Of a stretch of 64,000 bases of DNA, positions 7,939 through 17,325 are shown piece by piece. Where the stretch lies: NCBI GenBank assembly GCA_020636255.1, contig JACJYE010000015.1, forward strand, positions 62,001 through 126,000. Reading direction: 5' to 3'. The DNA comes from Lewinellaceae bacterium (GTDB lineage: Bacteria; Bacteroidota; Bacteroidia; Chitinophagales; Saprospiraceae). The notes under the pieces are model-generated. The model did not search any database. It worked only from the letters and a program-made list of their open reading frames with translations, and was not told the DNA's origin. Each line of letters opens with the position of its first letter. The first letter of the stretch is position 1. The translations under genes and the position numbers were made by a program.

Positions 7939-9843
7939 ATGCCCACCCTCTACGCCCTGTTCGTCGCTATCAACGATTACCCCGACCCGCGCCACCGGCT
8001 CGATGGCTGCGTCAATGATATGCAACTGTTCCGGGATTATCTGGAGAGCTACTGCGCTAAGTCCGGGCTGGGCTTCCTGCCGCTGGTGCTGGCCGACGCC
8101 GATGCCACCCGCGACAATTTTATCAAAGGCTTTGAGCTCTTTCAGCCCGCCGGCGAAGGGGATACCTGCCTGCTGTTCTACGCCGGCCACGGCGCCCGCT
8201 GCGAGTCGCCGGAGGCCTTCTGGCACCTCTCGCCCAGCCGTATGGTGGAGTCCATCGTTTGCTGGGATAGCCGGCAGCCCGGTGGGCGCGACCTGATGGA
8301 TAAGGAACTGTCATTCCTCATCTGGCAGGCCACGAAAGACAAAAAGGCGCACTTTCTGCTTATTACCGACTGCTGCCATTCGGGCAGTATTACCCGCGGT
8401 GTTAAGGAGCGCCGCATTCGGGAGGTGGGCGAAGCGGCGCCTCCCGATGCCTACCTGGGCTTCGAACACTACCGGCCCGCCGGCGAGGGGCGTTACAGCC
8501 CACCGCGTGGGCAGTACGTGCACCTGGCAGCCGCCCGCGACAACCAGACGGCCAAAGAGGTGCATGTGAAAGGCGCCCCCCGGGGCGTGTTCTCCTACTG
8601 CCTGCTGGAAAGCCTGGCAGGGGGCAATGGACAGCTGTCCTATGCCGAGCTCGCCAACCGCATTTCCATACGCATCCGCAGTATCGTCGGTGATCAATCG
8701 CCTCAGGTAGAAGCGCTGCCGGCCGACGACAGGAACCGCTCATTCCTTTCGGGCGCCCAGGCGCCGGCCCGCCAGGCCTACCTTGCAGGGTATGACAGGC
8801 AGCTGGGTTGGTATGTCAATGCCGGTACCCTGCAAGGCCTGCCCTCCGGCGATGATAAGCAGCAGAATGTCTTTCGGCTACTGGAAGGAGGACAAACGGC
8901 CCGGTCTACCGAAGTACAGGCCCAGTACACGAAGGTGGAAGGCTTGGATGGGTTGGACACGAAAAAACAGTACGCACTGGAATTGGCAGAGCTGGCGGCG
9001 CCGCGCTTCCGGCTGGCCTGGCAGGCAGACAGCGAGCCGGAGGGCGTCGAAGCACTACAAAAACTCCTGGAAGCCAAAGCCTCCGATTTTTTTCAATGGG
9101 TTCAGGATGTGGAAACCGCCGATTATCTGGTACACGCCAGCCAGGGCAGCTACTTCCTGTCGCGCCGTTTTGACGACAACCCCCTCTTTCAGCCGGTGCC
9201 GGGTTATGAAGAGGCCGCTATTATAGATTTTATCAACAAGCTGGAGCGCGTGGCGCGCTGGCAGCAGCTCCTGCGCCTTTCCAACCCCGCCACCAGTATC
9301 AAAGGCGATGAGGCCTCCATCGAGTTGTTTCGGGTAACGGAAGCGGGCAATACCGACGACAATGCCCCAACGGAGCTGGTTGACTGGCGTAGCACCGCCG
9401 CTTTCGAATACACCCGGAGCGGGGGGCAATGGCAGCAACCTGCCTTTCAGCTCAAAGTAACGAATACCGGCCAGCGCACCCTGTGGGTGAGCCTGTTGTA
9501 CCTGTCCAACAACTTCGGCATCACCAATCAACTCCTGCCTAAACAGGAGCTGGGGCCGGGCCAGGAAGCCTGGGCCGTCGATGTATTCGAAGGTTATCCG
9601 TACCGCACCCTGCCGCTACAGGTAGAAGATGAATACCTGCTGAACGGTATACATACCGTCGACGAGTACCTCAAGCTGCTCATCTGCACCGACGAGTTCG
9701 ATACGAACGCGTTCAACCAGGAAGGCCTGCCTTTGGGCCGCCCCCTGCAGGCTCATCGCCAGGTGGGCTTCCGCCGGCAAAATATCCGCCGGCCCGACTG
9801 GACGGACAAGGAAGTGCACCTGCAATTGCACCGGCCGAAGTAA
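7939..9843 (+). CDS. Caspase-like (C14, orthocaspase) protease with large C-terminal region
   Basis: A 634-residue protein. Residues about 1-255 are a caspase/metacaspase p20-like fold: LYALFVAINDYPD strand, LDGCVNDMQLF helix, catalytic His84 in LLFYAGHGAR and catalytic Cys146 in LLITDCCHSGS. Both dyad residues are intact, so activity (probably Arg/Lys-directed, as for other orthocaspases) is expected. The C-terminal 370 residues have no catalytic signature; the stretch at about 485-590 (KVTNTGQRTLWVSLLYLSNN, then YLKLLICTDEFD) resembles DUF4384-like modules often found behind bacterial caspases. There is no signal peptide, so it acts in the cytoplasm. Bacterial caspases are often effectors of stress or anti-phage responses. 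The divergent 128-residue gene is the only obvious partner. Confidence 0.92.
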   Translation: MPTLYALFVAINDYPDPRHRLDGCVNDMQLFRDYLESYCAKSGLGFLPLVLADADATRDNFIKGFELFQPAGEGDTCLLFYAGHGARCESPEAFWHLSPSRMVESIVCWDSRQPGGRDLMDKELSFLIWQATKDKKAHFLLITDCCHSGSITRGVKERRIREVGEAAPPDAYLGFEHYRPAGEGRYSPPRGQYVHLAAARDNQTAKEVHVKGAPRGVFSYCLLESLAGGNGQLSYAELANRISIRIRSIVGDQSPQVEALPADDRNRSFLSGAQAPARQAYLAGYDRQLGWYVNAGTLQGLPSGDDKQQNVFRLLEGGQTARSTEVQAQYTKVEGLDGLDTKKQYALELAELAAPRFRLAWQADSEPEGVEALQKLLEAKASDFFQWVQDVETADYLVHASQGSYFLSRRFDDNPLFQPVPGYEEAAIIDFINKLERVARWQQLLRLSNPATSIKGDEASIELFRVTEAGNTDDNAPTELVDWRSTAAFEYTRSGGQWQQPAFQLKVTNTGQRTLWVSLLYLSNNFGITNQLLPKQELGPGQEAWAVDVFEGYPYRTLPLQVEDEYLLNGIHTVDEYLKLLICTDEFDTNAFNQEGLPLGRPLQAHRQVGFRRQNIRRPDWTDKEVHLQLHRPK

Positions 9844-10010
9844 GCATGACTACGAAAAGGCAGGCAATCGTTAGTGCAAAGGCCGGATCAGTCTTTTTAA
9901 TGTAAAATTAACATACCACGCTGCTTACTACCTTCCGAGCTGCTTACCTTGTATCCGGGCCATAATTGTGGCCATATCTCTCCTTTTGCTTAATCAAAAG
10001 CCCGCTCAAA

Positions 10011-12596
10011 ATGAAAAGGACCTTACACGTAGGTAACATGCTTAGGGACGCCTGCAGCCTGCTGAAGGCGTTGCGCCTGCCTTTTATTGCGCTCATACTG
10101 CCCCTTGCCCAGGTTTTGGCTCTGCCCGGGCTTGACAGCGGCGGCCCTGAAATACCATCCATTACGGGTAGCACCTCCGTCGTTAGCCCTGGTGATATTA
10201 TTTTCAACGAGATCATGCAAAACCCGAATGCTGTATCTGATTCTGACGGTGAATGGTTCGAACTGTACAATACGACTTCCGCTTCTATTGATATCAACGG
10301 CTGGAGGATCGCCGACGCAGGGTCCGATATGCACCTCATCGATAATGGTGGGCCGTTGGAGATCCCCTCCGGAGGCTACCTGGTTTTGGGCATAAACGCA
10401 GACCCCGCTACTAATGGCGGAGTAGCGGTGGATTACGCTTACGGCTCGGGCCTTACTCTGGGCAATGGCGATGATGAGCTCATCCTCTTTACTCCCGACA
10501 GCGTAGAAGTGGACCGCGTAGAATGGGATGGCGGGCCGCTGTTCCCGGACCCCACAGGAGCTTCTATGGCCCTACAGGCCGTCGGCGACGACAATAACGA
10601 CGGCGCCAATTGGTGCGTATCAATGGCCGCGTATGGCGATGGCGACCTGGGTACGCCCGGCGCCGCCAACGATTGCCTGGCTCCCACCACCGTTACGCTA
10701 CTGGTCACGGAGATATTCTCGGGCCAGGCCGGTACGGACCTGACGGCCGACTGGTTTGAGATAAAAAATACGGGGACGGAAGCCTGGGTTGCCGGGCAGA
10801 GCCCGGGGCTGTATTACGACGACGATTCGGCCGACCCGGCAGCAGCGGTGCCGATAGAAGGGCTCACGGAGATACAGCCGGGCAAGGCGGCCATCGTGCT
10901 GGTTACCGGCAACCCCGACGATATCACACAGTTCACCAGCGTGTGGAGCGCGGTGATCAGCCTGACGGGCGTATCGGTCGGTTATGCCGACGGCGCCGGG
11001 TTGGGCGGCAGCGACGCAGTGACGCTGTGGCTCGGCGACCCCAATACTACCACCCCGGTGGATACGGCCTCTTACCCCGATACGGCGCCGTACGACGGGC
11101 GGTCGTATGACGTCGAGTTGCAGGCGTTCAGCGAAGTGGGCAACGCCAATGGCGCGGTGCAGACCATCGCCCTTGGCGGCGATAATATGGACGTACCGAA
11201 CATCGGCTCGCCGGGCAACGGCCTGGCGATACCCAGCTTTACCGGCCTGGCCATCACGGAGATCTTTTCAGGCCAGGCCGGTGCGGACTTGACGGCCGAC
11301 TGGTTTGAGATAAAAAATACGGGGACGGAAGCCTGGGTTGCCGGGCAGAGCCCGGGGCTGTATTACGACGACGATTCGGCCGACCCGGCAGCTGCGGTGC
11401 CGATAGAAGGGCTCACGGAGATACAGCCGGGCAAGGCGGCCATCGTGCTGGTCACCGGCAACCCCGACGATATCACACAGTTCACCAGCGTGTGGAGCGC
11501 GGTGATCAGCCTGACGGGCGTATCGGTCGGTTATGCCGACGGCGCCGGGTTGGGCGGCAGCGACGCAGTGACGCTGTGGCTCGGCGACCCCAATACTACC
11601 ACCCCGGTGGATACGGCCTCTTACCCCGATACGGCGCCGTACGACGGGCGGTCGTATGACGTCGAGTTGCAGGCGTTCAGCGAAGTGGGCAACGCCAATG
11701 GCGCGGTACAGACCATCGCCCTTGGCGGCGATAATATGGACGTACCGAACATCGGCTCGCCGGGCAACGGCCTGGCGATACCCAGCATTACGGGCCTGGC
11801 CATCACGGAGATCTTCTCAGGCCAGGCCGGTGCGGACTTGACGGCCGACTGGTTTGAGATAAAAAATACGGGGACGGAAGCCTGGGTTGCCGGGCAGAGC
11901 CCGGGGCTGTATTACGACGACGATTCGGCCGACCCGGCAGCTGCGGTGCCGATAGAAGGGCTCACGGGTCTGCAACCAGGTGAAACGGCCATCGTTTTGA
12001 TCACTAGTAACCCTGATGATGTCGATCAGTTTATCAGCGTATGGAGCCCGGTTGCTAACCTGGAAAACATCGAGGTTGGTTACGTAGATGGCGCCGGCCT
12101 GGGCGGCGGCGGCGATGCGGTGACGTTGTGGCTGGGAGAGCCTGCAGCTTATCTGCCTGTAGATATGGCTTCATACCCCGATACGGCGCCCTCTGACGGC
12201 CAGTCGTATGATGTCGAACTTCAGGCGTTCAGTGAAGTGGGCAACGCCAATGGTGCGGTGCAGACCATCGCCCTCGGTGGCGATAATAACGACGTGCCGA
12301 ACATCGGTTCGCCGGGCAACCAGGGCCCTGCTACCAGCCTGGCAGGCCTGCCTATGGCAGGAAGGCTGTCCGTAGCCCCCAACCCGAGCAATGGCCTGGC
12401 CAACGTATTACTGGATGGCGCCGGGATGGTGGAAACCGTTCAGGTATACAACCCGTCCGGGAAGCTGCTTTTATACCGACAGGTTAACGCAAACGGCTTG
12501 TTCACGCTTGACCTCAGCGCGCTGCCAGCCTCCGTATACTATTTGCGGGTGCAGGGAGAAAAGGGTATTGCTGTAGAACGGATTGTGAAACAATAG
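10011..12596 (+). CDS. Lamin-tail-domain surface protein with three tandem units and T9SS sorting domain
   Basis: I place the start at 10011, where an export signal begins (MKRTLHV, hydrophobic core ending in AQVLAL); the frame is open further upstream, but that extension looks unlike a signal. The product is about 861 residues. An N-terminal lamin-tail domain (DIIFNEIMQNPNAV, EWFELYNTTSASIDINGW) is followed by three 183-residue lamin-tail-like units (VTEIFSGQAGTDLTADWFEI...). The last 75 residues form a type A T9SS sorting domain (LSVAPNPSNGLANVLL, then KLLLYRQV, ending VERIVKQ). Lamin-tail domains in bacteria occur in secreted nucleases and surface proteins; no nuclease motif is seen here. 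It is likely exported through T9SS and attached to the surface as a binding or structural protein. Confidence 0.88.
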   Translation: MKRTLHVGNMLRDACSLLKALRLPFIALILPLAQVLALPGLDSGGPEIPSITGSTSVVSPGDIIFNEIMQNPNAVSDSDGEWFELYNTTSASIDINGWRIADAGSDMHLIDNGGPLEIPSGGYLVLGINADPATNGGVAVDYAYGSGLTLGNGDDELILFTPDSVEVDRVEWDGGPLFPDPTGASMALQAVGDDNNDGANWCVSMAAYGDGDLGTPGAANDCLAPTTVTLLVTEIFSGQAGTDLTADWFEIKNTGTEAWVAGQSPGLYYDDDSADPAAAVPIEGLTEIQPGKAAIVLVTGNPDDITQFTSVWSAVISLTGVSVGYADGAGLGGSDAVTLWLGDPNTTTPVDTASYPDTAPYDGRSYDVELQAFSEVGNANGAVQTIALGGDNMDVPNIGSPGNGLAIPSFTGLAITEIFSGQAGADLTADWFEIKNTGTEAWVAGQSPGLYYDDDSADPAAAVPIEGLTEIQPGKAAIVLVTGNPDDITQFTSVWSAVISLTGVSVGYADGAGLGGSDAVTLWLGDPNTTTPVDTASYPDTAPYDGRSYDVELQAFSEVGNANGAVQTIALGGDNMDVPNIGSPGNGLAIPSITGLAITEIFSGQAGADLTADWFEIKNTGTEAWVAGQSPGLYYDDDSADPAAAVPIEGLTGLQPGETAIVLITSNPDDVDQFISVWSPVANLENIEVGYVDGAGLGGGGDAVTLWLGEPAAYLPVDMASYPDTAPSDGQSYDVELQAFSEVGNANGAVQTIALGGDNNDVPNIGSPGNQGPATSLAGLPMAGRLSVAPNPSNGLANVLLDGAGMVETVQVYNPSGKLLLYRQVNANGLFTLDLSALPASVYYLRVQGEKGIAVERIVKQ
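10704..12335 (+). repeat. Three tandem 549-bp units inside the lamin-tail gene
   Basis: Units start at 10704, 11253 and 11802, with an exact period of 549 bp (183 codons). Units 1 and 2 differ by only scattered single bases. Unit 3 is near-identical to them for about 165 bp, diverges from about 11968 to 12190, then becomes similar again to its end. This pattern fits recent duplication or ongoing gene conversion with an older diverged copy. Confidence 0.95.
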
Positions 12597-12747
12597 GCAG
12601 GCTTTAACAGGGCCAACCCTGTAACTTGAAACCCTGTAACCTGTAACCAGCCAGGGAGACTGGGTGATGGGGTGAATCCTGGGCCTATAAACTGAAGGAA
12701 TATGGTGTAAGCCAATAGCGTTAAAGTAGATATCAAAATGCCTTGCT

Positions 12748-13839
12748 ATGGCTTACAATTACAACAGAAGAAGTTTTCTGAACAAGCTGGCGCTGGTGAG
12801 CGCCGGCTTGCCCTTCTCGGCATGGATGGGTTTCGGGCCCGCTGCAGTTTTCCAGCGGAAGGCCTCTGATTTCGCAAAGCGGCTCAGCCCTGTTGGGCGC
12901 ATACTCGAAACGGAAGGGTACTACGTCTGGTGCAATTCGCCCATTTATGGCGACGACGGGAAAGTACACGTCTTTTACAGCCGGTGGCCCGAAACGTACG
13001 GCATGGGCGGATGGATACATAAAAGCGAGGTCGCCCATGCCGTAGCGGATAACCCGGAGTCGGATTTCGAGTACGTGGAGACGATACTTAAACCGCGCCC
13101 GGGCTTTTTCGACGCCACTACCTGCCACAACCCTTCCATCCATTATATCGATGGGGTATACGCCCTCTTCTACATGGGCAATTCAAACGGCAAGACCAAT
13201 ACCAAACGAATAGGGCTGGCTACGGCCACTTCCCTGGACGGCCCCTGGACACTGCCCGATAAACCTCTGCTGGAAGCCGGCCCGGAAGGCGCCTGGGACG
13301 ACCATTGCACTACCAACCCGGCATTTGTCAGGCACCCCTCGGGGCAGTACTGGCTGTATTACAAATCATGGAACACGGCGGAATATGAGCAGGCCAAAGG
13401 GCAGAAGATAAGGGGCAATCGAAAATACGGGCTCGCCATAGCCCAAAAGCTGGAAGGGCCTTACGAGAAATACGGGCAAAACCCCGTCATCGACTTCTCA
13501 GCCGATGGGCAGAACAAACAACTGGAAGATGCTTTTGTGTGGCGGGAATCGGGGGAGTTCAGGCTGATCGCCCGGGATATGGGCTTCTTCAGCCACGATG
13601 TAGGCCTGTACTTCGCATCGGATGACGGCATCCACTGGCCGGAGCCGGAGATCGCTTATCTTGCCCTGAAAGAATACGCCGACGAACCTCCGGCGCCCAA
13701 ACACCTGTCGAGGTATGGCCGGCTGGAACGCCCCCAACTGCTCATGGAGCAGGATAAACCTGCCTACCTTTTTACGGCCAGCCAGGGCGGCCGGTACATG
13801 ACTTCCAGCGGGTTCGTGCTCAAGGTGAACCCGGAATAG
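12748..13839 (+). CDS. Tat-exported five-bladed propeller glycoside hydrolase (GH43/GH117-like)
   Basis: A 363-residue enzyme. The N-terminus has a twin-arginine signal (NRRSFLNKLALVSAG), indicating export in folded form. The body shows the repeated W/Y-rich blade pattern of the five-bladed beta-propeller glycosidases: GYYVWCNSPIYGDDGKVHVF, GVYALFYMGNS, HPSGQYWLYYKSW, EDAFVWRESGEFRLIARDM. An Asp near the first blade, a middle-domain Asp (WDDHCTTNPAF) and the Glu in KQLEDAFVW are plausible catalytic residues, as in GH43/GH117-type enzymes; the exact family and substrate cannot be set from sequence alone. It converges on the GH97 gene, with a shared hairpin between them, suggesting a small polysaccharide-degradation neighbourhood. 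Confidence 0.8.
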   Translation: MAYNYNRRSFLNKLALVSAGLPFSAWMGFGPAAVFQRKASDFAKRLSPVGRILETEGYYVWCNSPIYGDDGKVHVFYSRWPETYGMGGWIHKSEVAHAVADNPESDFEYVETILKPRPGFFDATTCHNPSIHYIDGVYALFYMGNSNGKTNTKRIGLATATSLDGPWTLPDKPLLEAGPEGAWDDHCTTNPAFVRHPSGQYWLYYKSWNTAEYEQAKGQKIRGNRKYGLAIAQKLEGPYEKYGQNPVIDFSADGQNKQLEDAFVWRESGEFRLIARDMGFFSHDVGLYFASDDGIHWPEPEIAYLALKEYADEPPAPKHLSRYGRLERPQLLMEQDKPAYLFTASQGGRYMTSSGFVLKVNPE

Positions 13840-13863
13840 GCCTGCCGCCCAAAGGGCGTGGTA

Positions 13864-13894
13864 TCGCTAACAGCCCGGCCCGGGCTGTTAGCGA
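13864..13894. terminator. Bidirectional terminator hairpin between the two glycosidase genes
   Basis: A perfect inverted repeat with 14-bp arms (TCGCTAACAGCCCG at 13864-13877 and its complement at 13881-13894) and a 3-base loop lies between convergent genes. T-rich sequence is weak, so it may act by stem stability or processing. Confidence 0.7.
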
Positions 13895-13957
13895 GTATTT
13901 CTATAGCATCGATGAAAATTCGGAACAGCCCATTTTGGCAGTTAATGATCTGCGGGC

Positions 13958-16075
13958 CTATTCTCCATAAGCTTTCAGCGACTGCAAGTCTTCTTCCGTA
14001 GCGGGTAACAGGCTCATGGCCGCACCGCCTCCGGGAGCCAGTCGCAGCTCCATTTCGGTAGCGCTGTCCACTAGGAATTTCTGTATGGTGAAATTGACGG
14101 GGTCGTCGTTCCAGTGGGCGTCGGCGCCGTCGGCGTAGAGCGTGGCGGCGTATTTTTTGCCGGCGGGCAGAAAGTCCAGTTTTACCGCCAGGTTGCGGCT
14201 GTTTTCATCGGTGATGCTGCCCAGGAACCATTTATCCGTCCCTCTTTCCTGGCGGGCGATGGTCACGAAATCGCCCACTTCGCCGTTGAGGACTTTGCTC
14301 GTTTCCCAGTTGACGCCGACGTCGCGGATGAACTGCAGCGCAGGGTTGTTGTCGTAAAATTCAGGCAGGTCGGCAGCCATTTGTATAGGGCTGTAGATGA
14401 CGACGTAAAGGGCCAGCTGCTGCGCCAGGGTGGTATTCACCTGGTTGTCGGGCTTGTAAGGGTCCAGTTTAATGTTAAAGATGCCGGGGGTGTAGTCGAT
14501 GGGGCCTGCCAGCATACGGGTGAACGCTATGATGGGCAGGTGTTCCGGCGGGTTGCCGCCGTCGGTGGCCCAGGCGTTGAACTCCTGGCCACGCAGGCCT
14601 TCACGCGAGATGAAGTTGGGCCAGGTACGGCGTATGCCGGTATCCTTGATCGGTTCGTGGGCGTTGACGGCCACCTGGTATCGGGCCGCAGTTTCCACTA
14701 CGCGCTGGTAGTGGTTCACCATCCATTGCCCGTGGTGGTATTCGCCTTTGGGGATGATCTTACCAACGTAACCGGTCTTTACCGCGTGGATGCCCAGCTT
14801 CTGCATCAGGGCAAAGGCGGTGTCGAGCTGCTGGTCGTAGGTGCGCGGCGCTGCTGATGTTTCGTGGTGCATGATAAGCGCTACGCCTTTTTCTTTACCG
14901 TAGCGCACCACTTCTTCGAGATCGTAATCGGGATAAGGGGTTACGAAATCGAACACCCCTTCGCGGTCTTCAAAGCCGATCCAGTGCTCCCAGCCGGTAT
15001 TCCAGCCTTCCACCAACAGGCCGCCGATGTTGTTGGCGGCTGCGAAATCGATATAGCGCCTGGCGTTTTCGGTGGTGGCGCCATGGCGCCCGCTGGCCAT
15101 ATCCCAGGAGGATTTACCCAGGTGCATTTCCCACCAGATGCCGACGTATTTGGTGGGTTGGAACCAGGATACGTCACCCAGCTTGTTGGGCTCGTTCAGG
15201 TTGAGGATGAGGTGTGACTCGATCAGCCCCCCTGCGTTCTCGCTCACCTGCATTGTGCGCCAGGGCGTTTCGAACGGAACGGTTTTTTCAGCTTTGAGCT
15301 TGAGCCTGTCGGACCCCACCAGTTCGCTTTGCAGGAGGAAGGTGTTGTTATCCACCTTCAGGGTCATGCCCGGATAATCGTAGAGGGCAGCTTCGTGGAA
15401 GCTGAGGTAGAGCCCGTCGGCCGTTTTCATGGTGACGGGGGTATTCACGGCGTTTTCGGGTATAAAGGACTGGGCCAGATTGGGGTGGCCGCGTTTACTG
15501 AAAGCATCGATGTCCGATATCCTGGCCGTGTTGTAGAGGTGTTCGTAGATATCCCAGTCGCCCGGCTGCCACCAGCAGGTGTGGTCGCCGGTGAGCTGAA
15601 ACTGGGTGTTTTCGTCCATGATGATGACATCTTTCAAGTTGGGCTGTTCCGGGAATTCGTAGCGGAAGCCCAGCCCGTCGTCATAAACCCGAAATACGAT
15701 GCGGTAAGTGCGTTTGAGCTCGTCGCTTTCCTGGAAGGTAGCTGCCAGTTCGTTGTAGTGGTTGACAACTTCGCGTTGTTCACCCCAGGGCATTTCCCAG
15801 GTTTCGTTTTTGCTGCTGCTGGCCTGTCCGGTAAGTTCCATGCCCCCAGCAAGAGGAGAGGCATCTTTGAACTCGAATCCGAGGGTAGAGGTATCTACTA
15901 ACAATTTGCCGTCGTAGGTTACCAGATAGGCCGGCTGCCCCTTGCCGTCGAGCAGGAGTTCAACCTTGAGTTTGCCGGAAGGAGAGCTTACTTCCAGGGC
16001 CGGCTGTTCCTGCCTGCAAGCTGCAAAGGCGAGTATGGCCAACGCAAAGAGCGAAAAAGTGGTTTTTCTTGGCAT
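13958..16075 (-). CDS. Glycoside hydrolase family 97 (alpha-glucosidase/alpha-galactosidase)
   Basis: A 705-residue lipoprotein-type enzyme (signal ending LAFAAC). The N-terminal beta-sandwich (about 25-290) starts LEVSSPSGKLKVELLL. The central (beta/alpha)8 barrel has the typical YVGIWWEMHLGKSSW, NNIGGLLVEGWNTGWEHW, VNAHEPIKDTG and REGLRGQEFNAW motifs; a C-terminal beta domain follows. The glutamates in HEPIKDTG and RGQEF match the calcium and acid/base region of SusB-type GH97. The family includes inverting alpha-glucosidases and retaining alpha-galactosidases; the Glu-containing pattern favours the former. No SusC/SusD pair is nearby, so this is not a complete polysaccharide-utilisation locus. 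Confidence 0.93.
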   Translation of the reverse strand: MPRKTTFSLFALAILAFAACRQEQPALEVSSPSGKLKVELLLDGKGQPAYLVTYDGKLLVDTSTLGFEFKDASPLAGGMELTGQASSSKNETWEMPWGEQREVVNHYNELAATFQESDELKRTYRIVFRVYDDGLGFRYEFPEQPNLKDVIIMDENTQFQLTGDHTCWWQPGDWDIYEHLYNTARISDIDAFSKRGHPNLAQSFIPENAVNTPVTMKTADGLYLSFHEAALYDYPGMTLKVDNNTFLLQSELVGSDRLKLKAEKTVPFETPWRTMQVSENAGGLIESHLILNLNEPNKLGDVSWFQPTKYVGIWWEMHLGKSSWDMASGRHGATTENARRYIDFAAANNIGGLLVEGWNTGWEHWIGFEDREGVFDFVTPYPDYDLEEVVRYGKEKGVALIMHHETSAAPRTYDQQLDTAFALMQKLGIHAVKTGYVGKIIPKGEYHHGQWMVNHYQRVVETAARYQVAVNAHEPIKDTGIRRTWPNFISREGLRGQEFNAWATDGGNPPEHLPIIAFTRMLAGPIDYTPGIFNIKLDPYKPDNQVNTTLAQQLALYVVIYSPIQMAADLPEFYDNNPALQFIRDVGVNWETSKVLNGEVGDFVTIARQERGTDKWFLGSITDENSRNLAVKLDFLPAGKKYAATLYADGADAHWNDDPVNFTIQKFLVDSATEMELRLAPGGGAAMSLLPATEEDLQSLKAYGE

Positions 16076-16525
16076 CTTGAAAAAAGTTTATGTGAGAGAA
16101 TATACTTCAAGAACATCTGCGGCTCTTGCCGGGATGTGAATATTGTGATTTTTGGGGAATATTCGCTGCCCATTACACCGGTTAAACCTTTCCGGAAAAA
16201 TTAAAAAAAATGCTATTTATCTGAAACCTGAAAGGGGCTTCTGCGTAAAGGAGAAGAGTCAGGTGCAAATGCCTGATAACAGCTTCATCCAACGCTCCCC
16301 CCGCATCATCCCATTAACCGGCCAGGGCCATTTCGGGTTTCCTTTTTCAGCTTTAAGAGGCCGGGCGGCATGCCCGATCAGAATTGACAATACGAGTGTT
16401 CACTAACGCTACAGCGCCCCGCTATTTCGTTGTGCCACCTTTGTGCTGCAGGCATACCCCAGCACGGTATGGCCACGGGCGGGGATATGGCCATGAATTA
16501 TCCAAAACTATTTAAAGATTCCCTG
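16076..16525. other. Divergent intergenic region between GH97 and the DUF6089 gene
   Basis: This 450-bp stretch separates two divergent genes and must carry both promoters. An A-rich tract (about 16196-16215) is the only striking composition change; I could not place a clear TAnnTTTG element for either gene, and the short open frames here lack signal peptides or coding character. Confidence 0.5.
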
Positions 16526-17194
16526 ATGAGAAACCTTTACTTATTGTTCATGGTGCTGGCCCCTCTGTTGAGTGTGGCCCAGCCGATGCTGGAAGGGGGG
16601 CTGTTCCTTGGTATATCGAATTACCAGGGCGACCTGGCCCTGGTATCGACGCCAAGGATGAGCGAGAGCAATTTCGCGACCGGCCTGATGGCGCGGACTT
16701 ACCTCAGCCCTGTTACTGCATTACGCGCCAACCTGTTGTACGGCAAGCTCTCCGGTGACGACGCCAACTACCGTACGAGAACCTACCGTTCTTACAGCTT
16801 CGAGTCCCGCCTGCTGGAGCTGTCGGTAGTGGGTGAGTGGGAGCCCCTTGGCGGCGACCGCCATCAAAACAACCTGGATTTCGCAGGCCGCATGTCGCCC
16901 TACCTGTTTGGAGGATTGGGCCTGGCGCTGATCAACCCCAAGGTGGATTTCCATTCGGATTCGAATGAGAAAGCAGTGGAAGACCAGCTGGCCGATTATT
17001 CCAAAGCCCAGTTCTCTATTCCTCTGGGCGTAGGCCTGAAGATCGGCATTAACCGCCTGTGGGGCTTCGGCCTGGAGCTGGGTACACGCGCCACCTTTAC
17101 CGATTACCTCGACGGAGTGAGCCGATCGGGCAACCCCGGCGCCAACGACTGGTATTTGTTCGGCGGGGGGCTGGTAACGTATCGTTTCAAGTAG
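16526..17194 (+). CDS. DUF6089-type outer-membrane beta-barrel protein
   Basis: I choose the ATG at 16526 because it opens a signal peptide (MRNLYLLFMVLAPLLSVAQ); the longer open frame upstream has no signal. The 222-residue mature chain starts MLEGGLFLGISNYQGDLA, the signature of DUF6089 proteins, small predicted outer-membrane barrels common in Saprospiria. Alternating hydrophobic strands and a closing VTYRFK fit a barrel. A related protein, fused to thrombospondin-3 repeats, is encoded at 46050-47288 (it shares YQGEL near the start and FGLELGT..FTDYLDG..SGNPG..DW near the end). The role is structural or transport related, otherwise unknown. Confidence 0.82.
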   Translation: MRNLYLLFMVLAPLLSVAQPMLEGGLFLGISNYQGDLALVSTPRMSESNFATGLMARTYLSPVTALRANLLYGKLSGDDANYRTRTYRSYSFESRLLELSVVGEWEPLGGDRHQNNLDFAGRMSPYLFGGLGLALINPKVDFHSDSNEKAVEDQLADYSKAQFSIPLGVGLKIGINRLWGFGLELGTRATFTDYLDGVSRSGNPGANDWYLFGGGLVTYRFK

Positions 17195-17219
17195 TTTTTT
17201 TCATAGTATAGGGAGTAAC

Positions 17220-17256
17220 GCCGTGCCGCCTTCGGGCGTGCACGGCCTTTTTGTAT
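17220..17256. terminator. Rho-independent terminator
   Basis: A GC-rich stem (GCCGTGC...CGCC, loop TTCG, GGCG...GCACGGC) is followed by CTTTTTG, just after the DUF6089 gene. The convergent sirtuin gene ends at 17326. Confidence 0.8.
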
Positions 17257-17325
17257 GTGCCCGAGCTGACGGGCTTTGCCCAACCAGGTTGGGAGACTGG
17301 GAGACTTGGTGAGGAGGAGAACCGT

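Noticed and set aside
10704..12335. Possible CRISPR or mobile repeat array
   Set aside because: The 549-bp units keep the reading frame of a surface protein and lack spacers.
16152..16406. 84-residue frame in the GH97/DUF6089 gap
   Set aside because: No signal, no domain and irregular codon use in a region that must hold two promoters.
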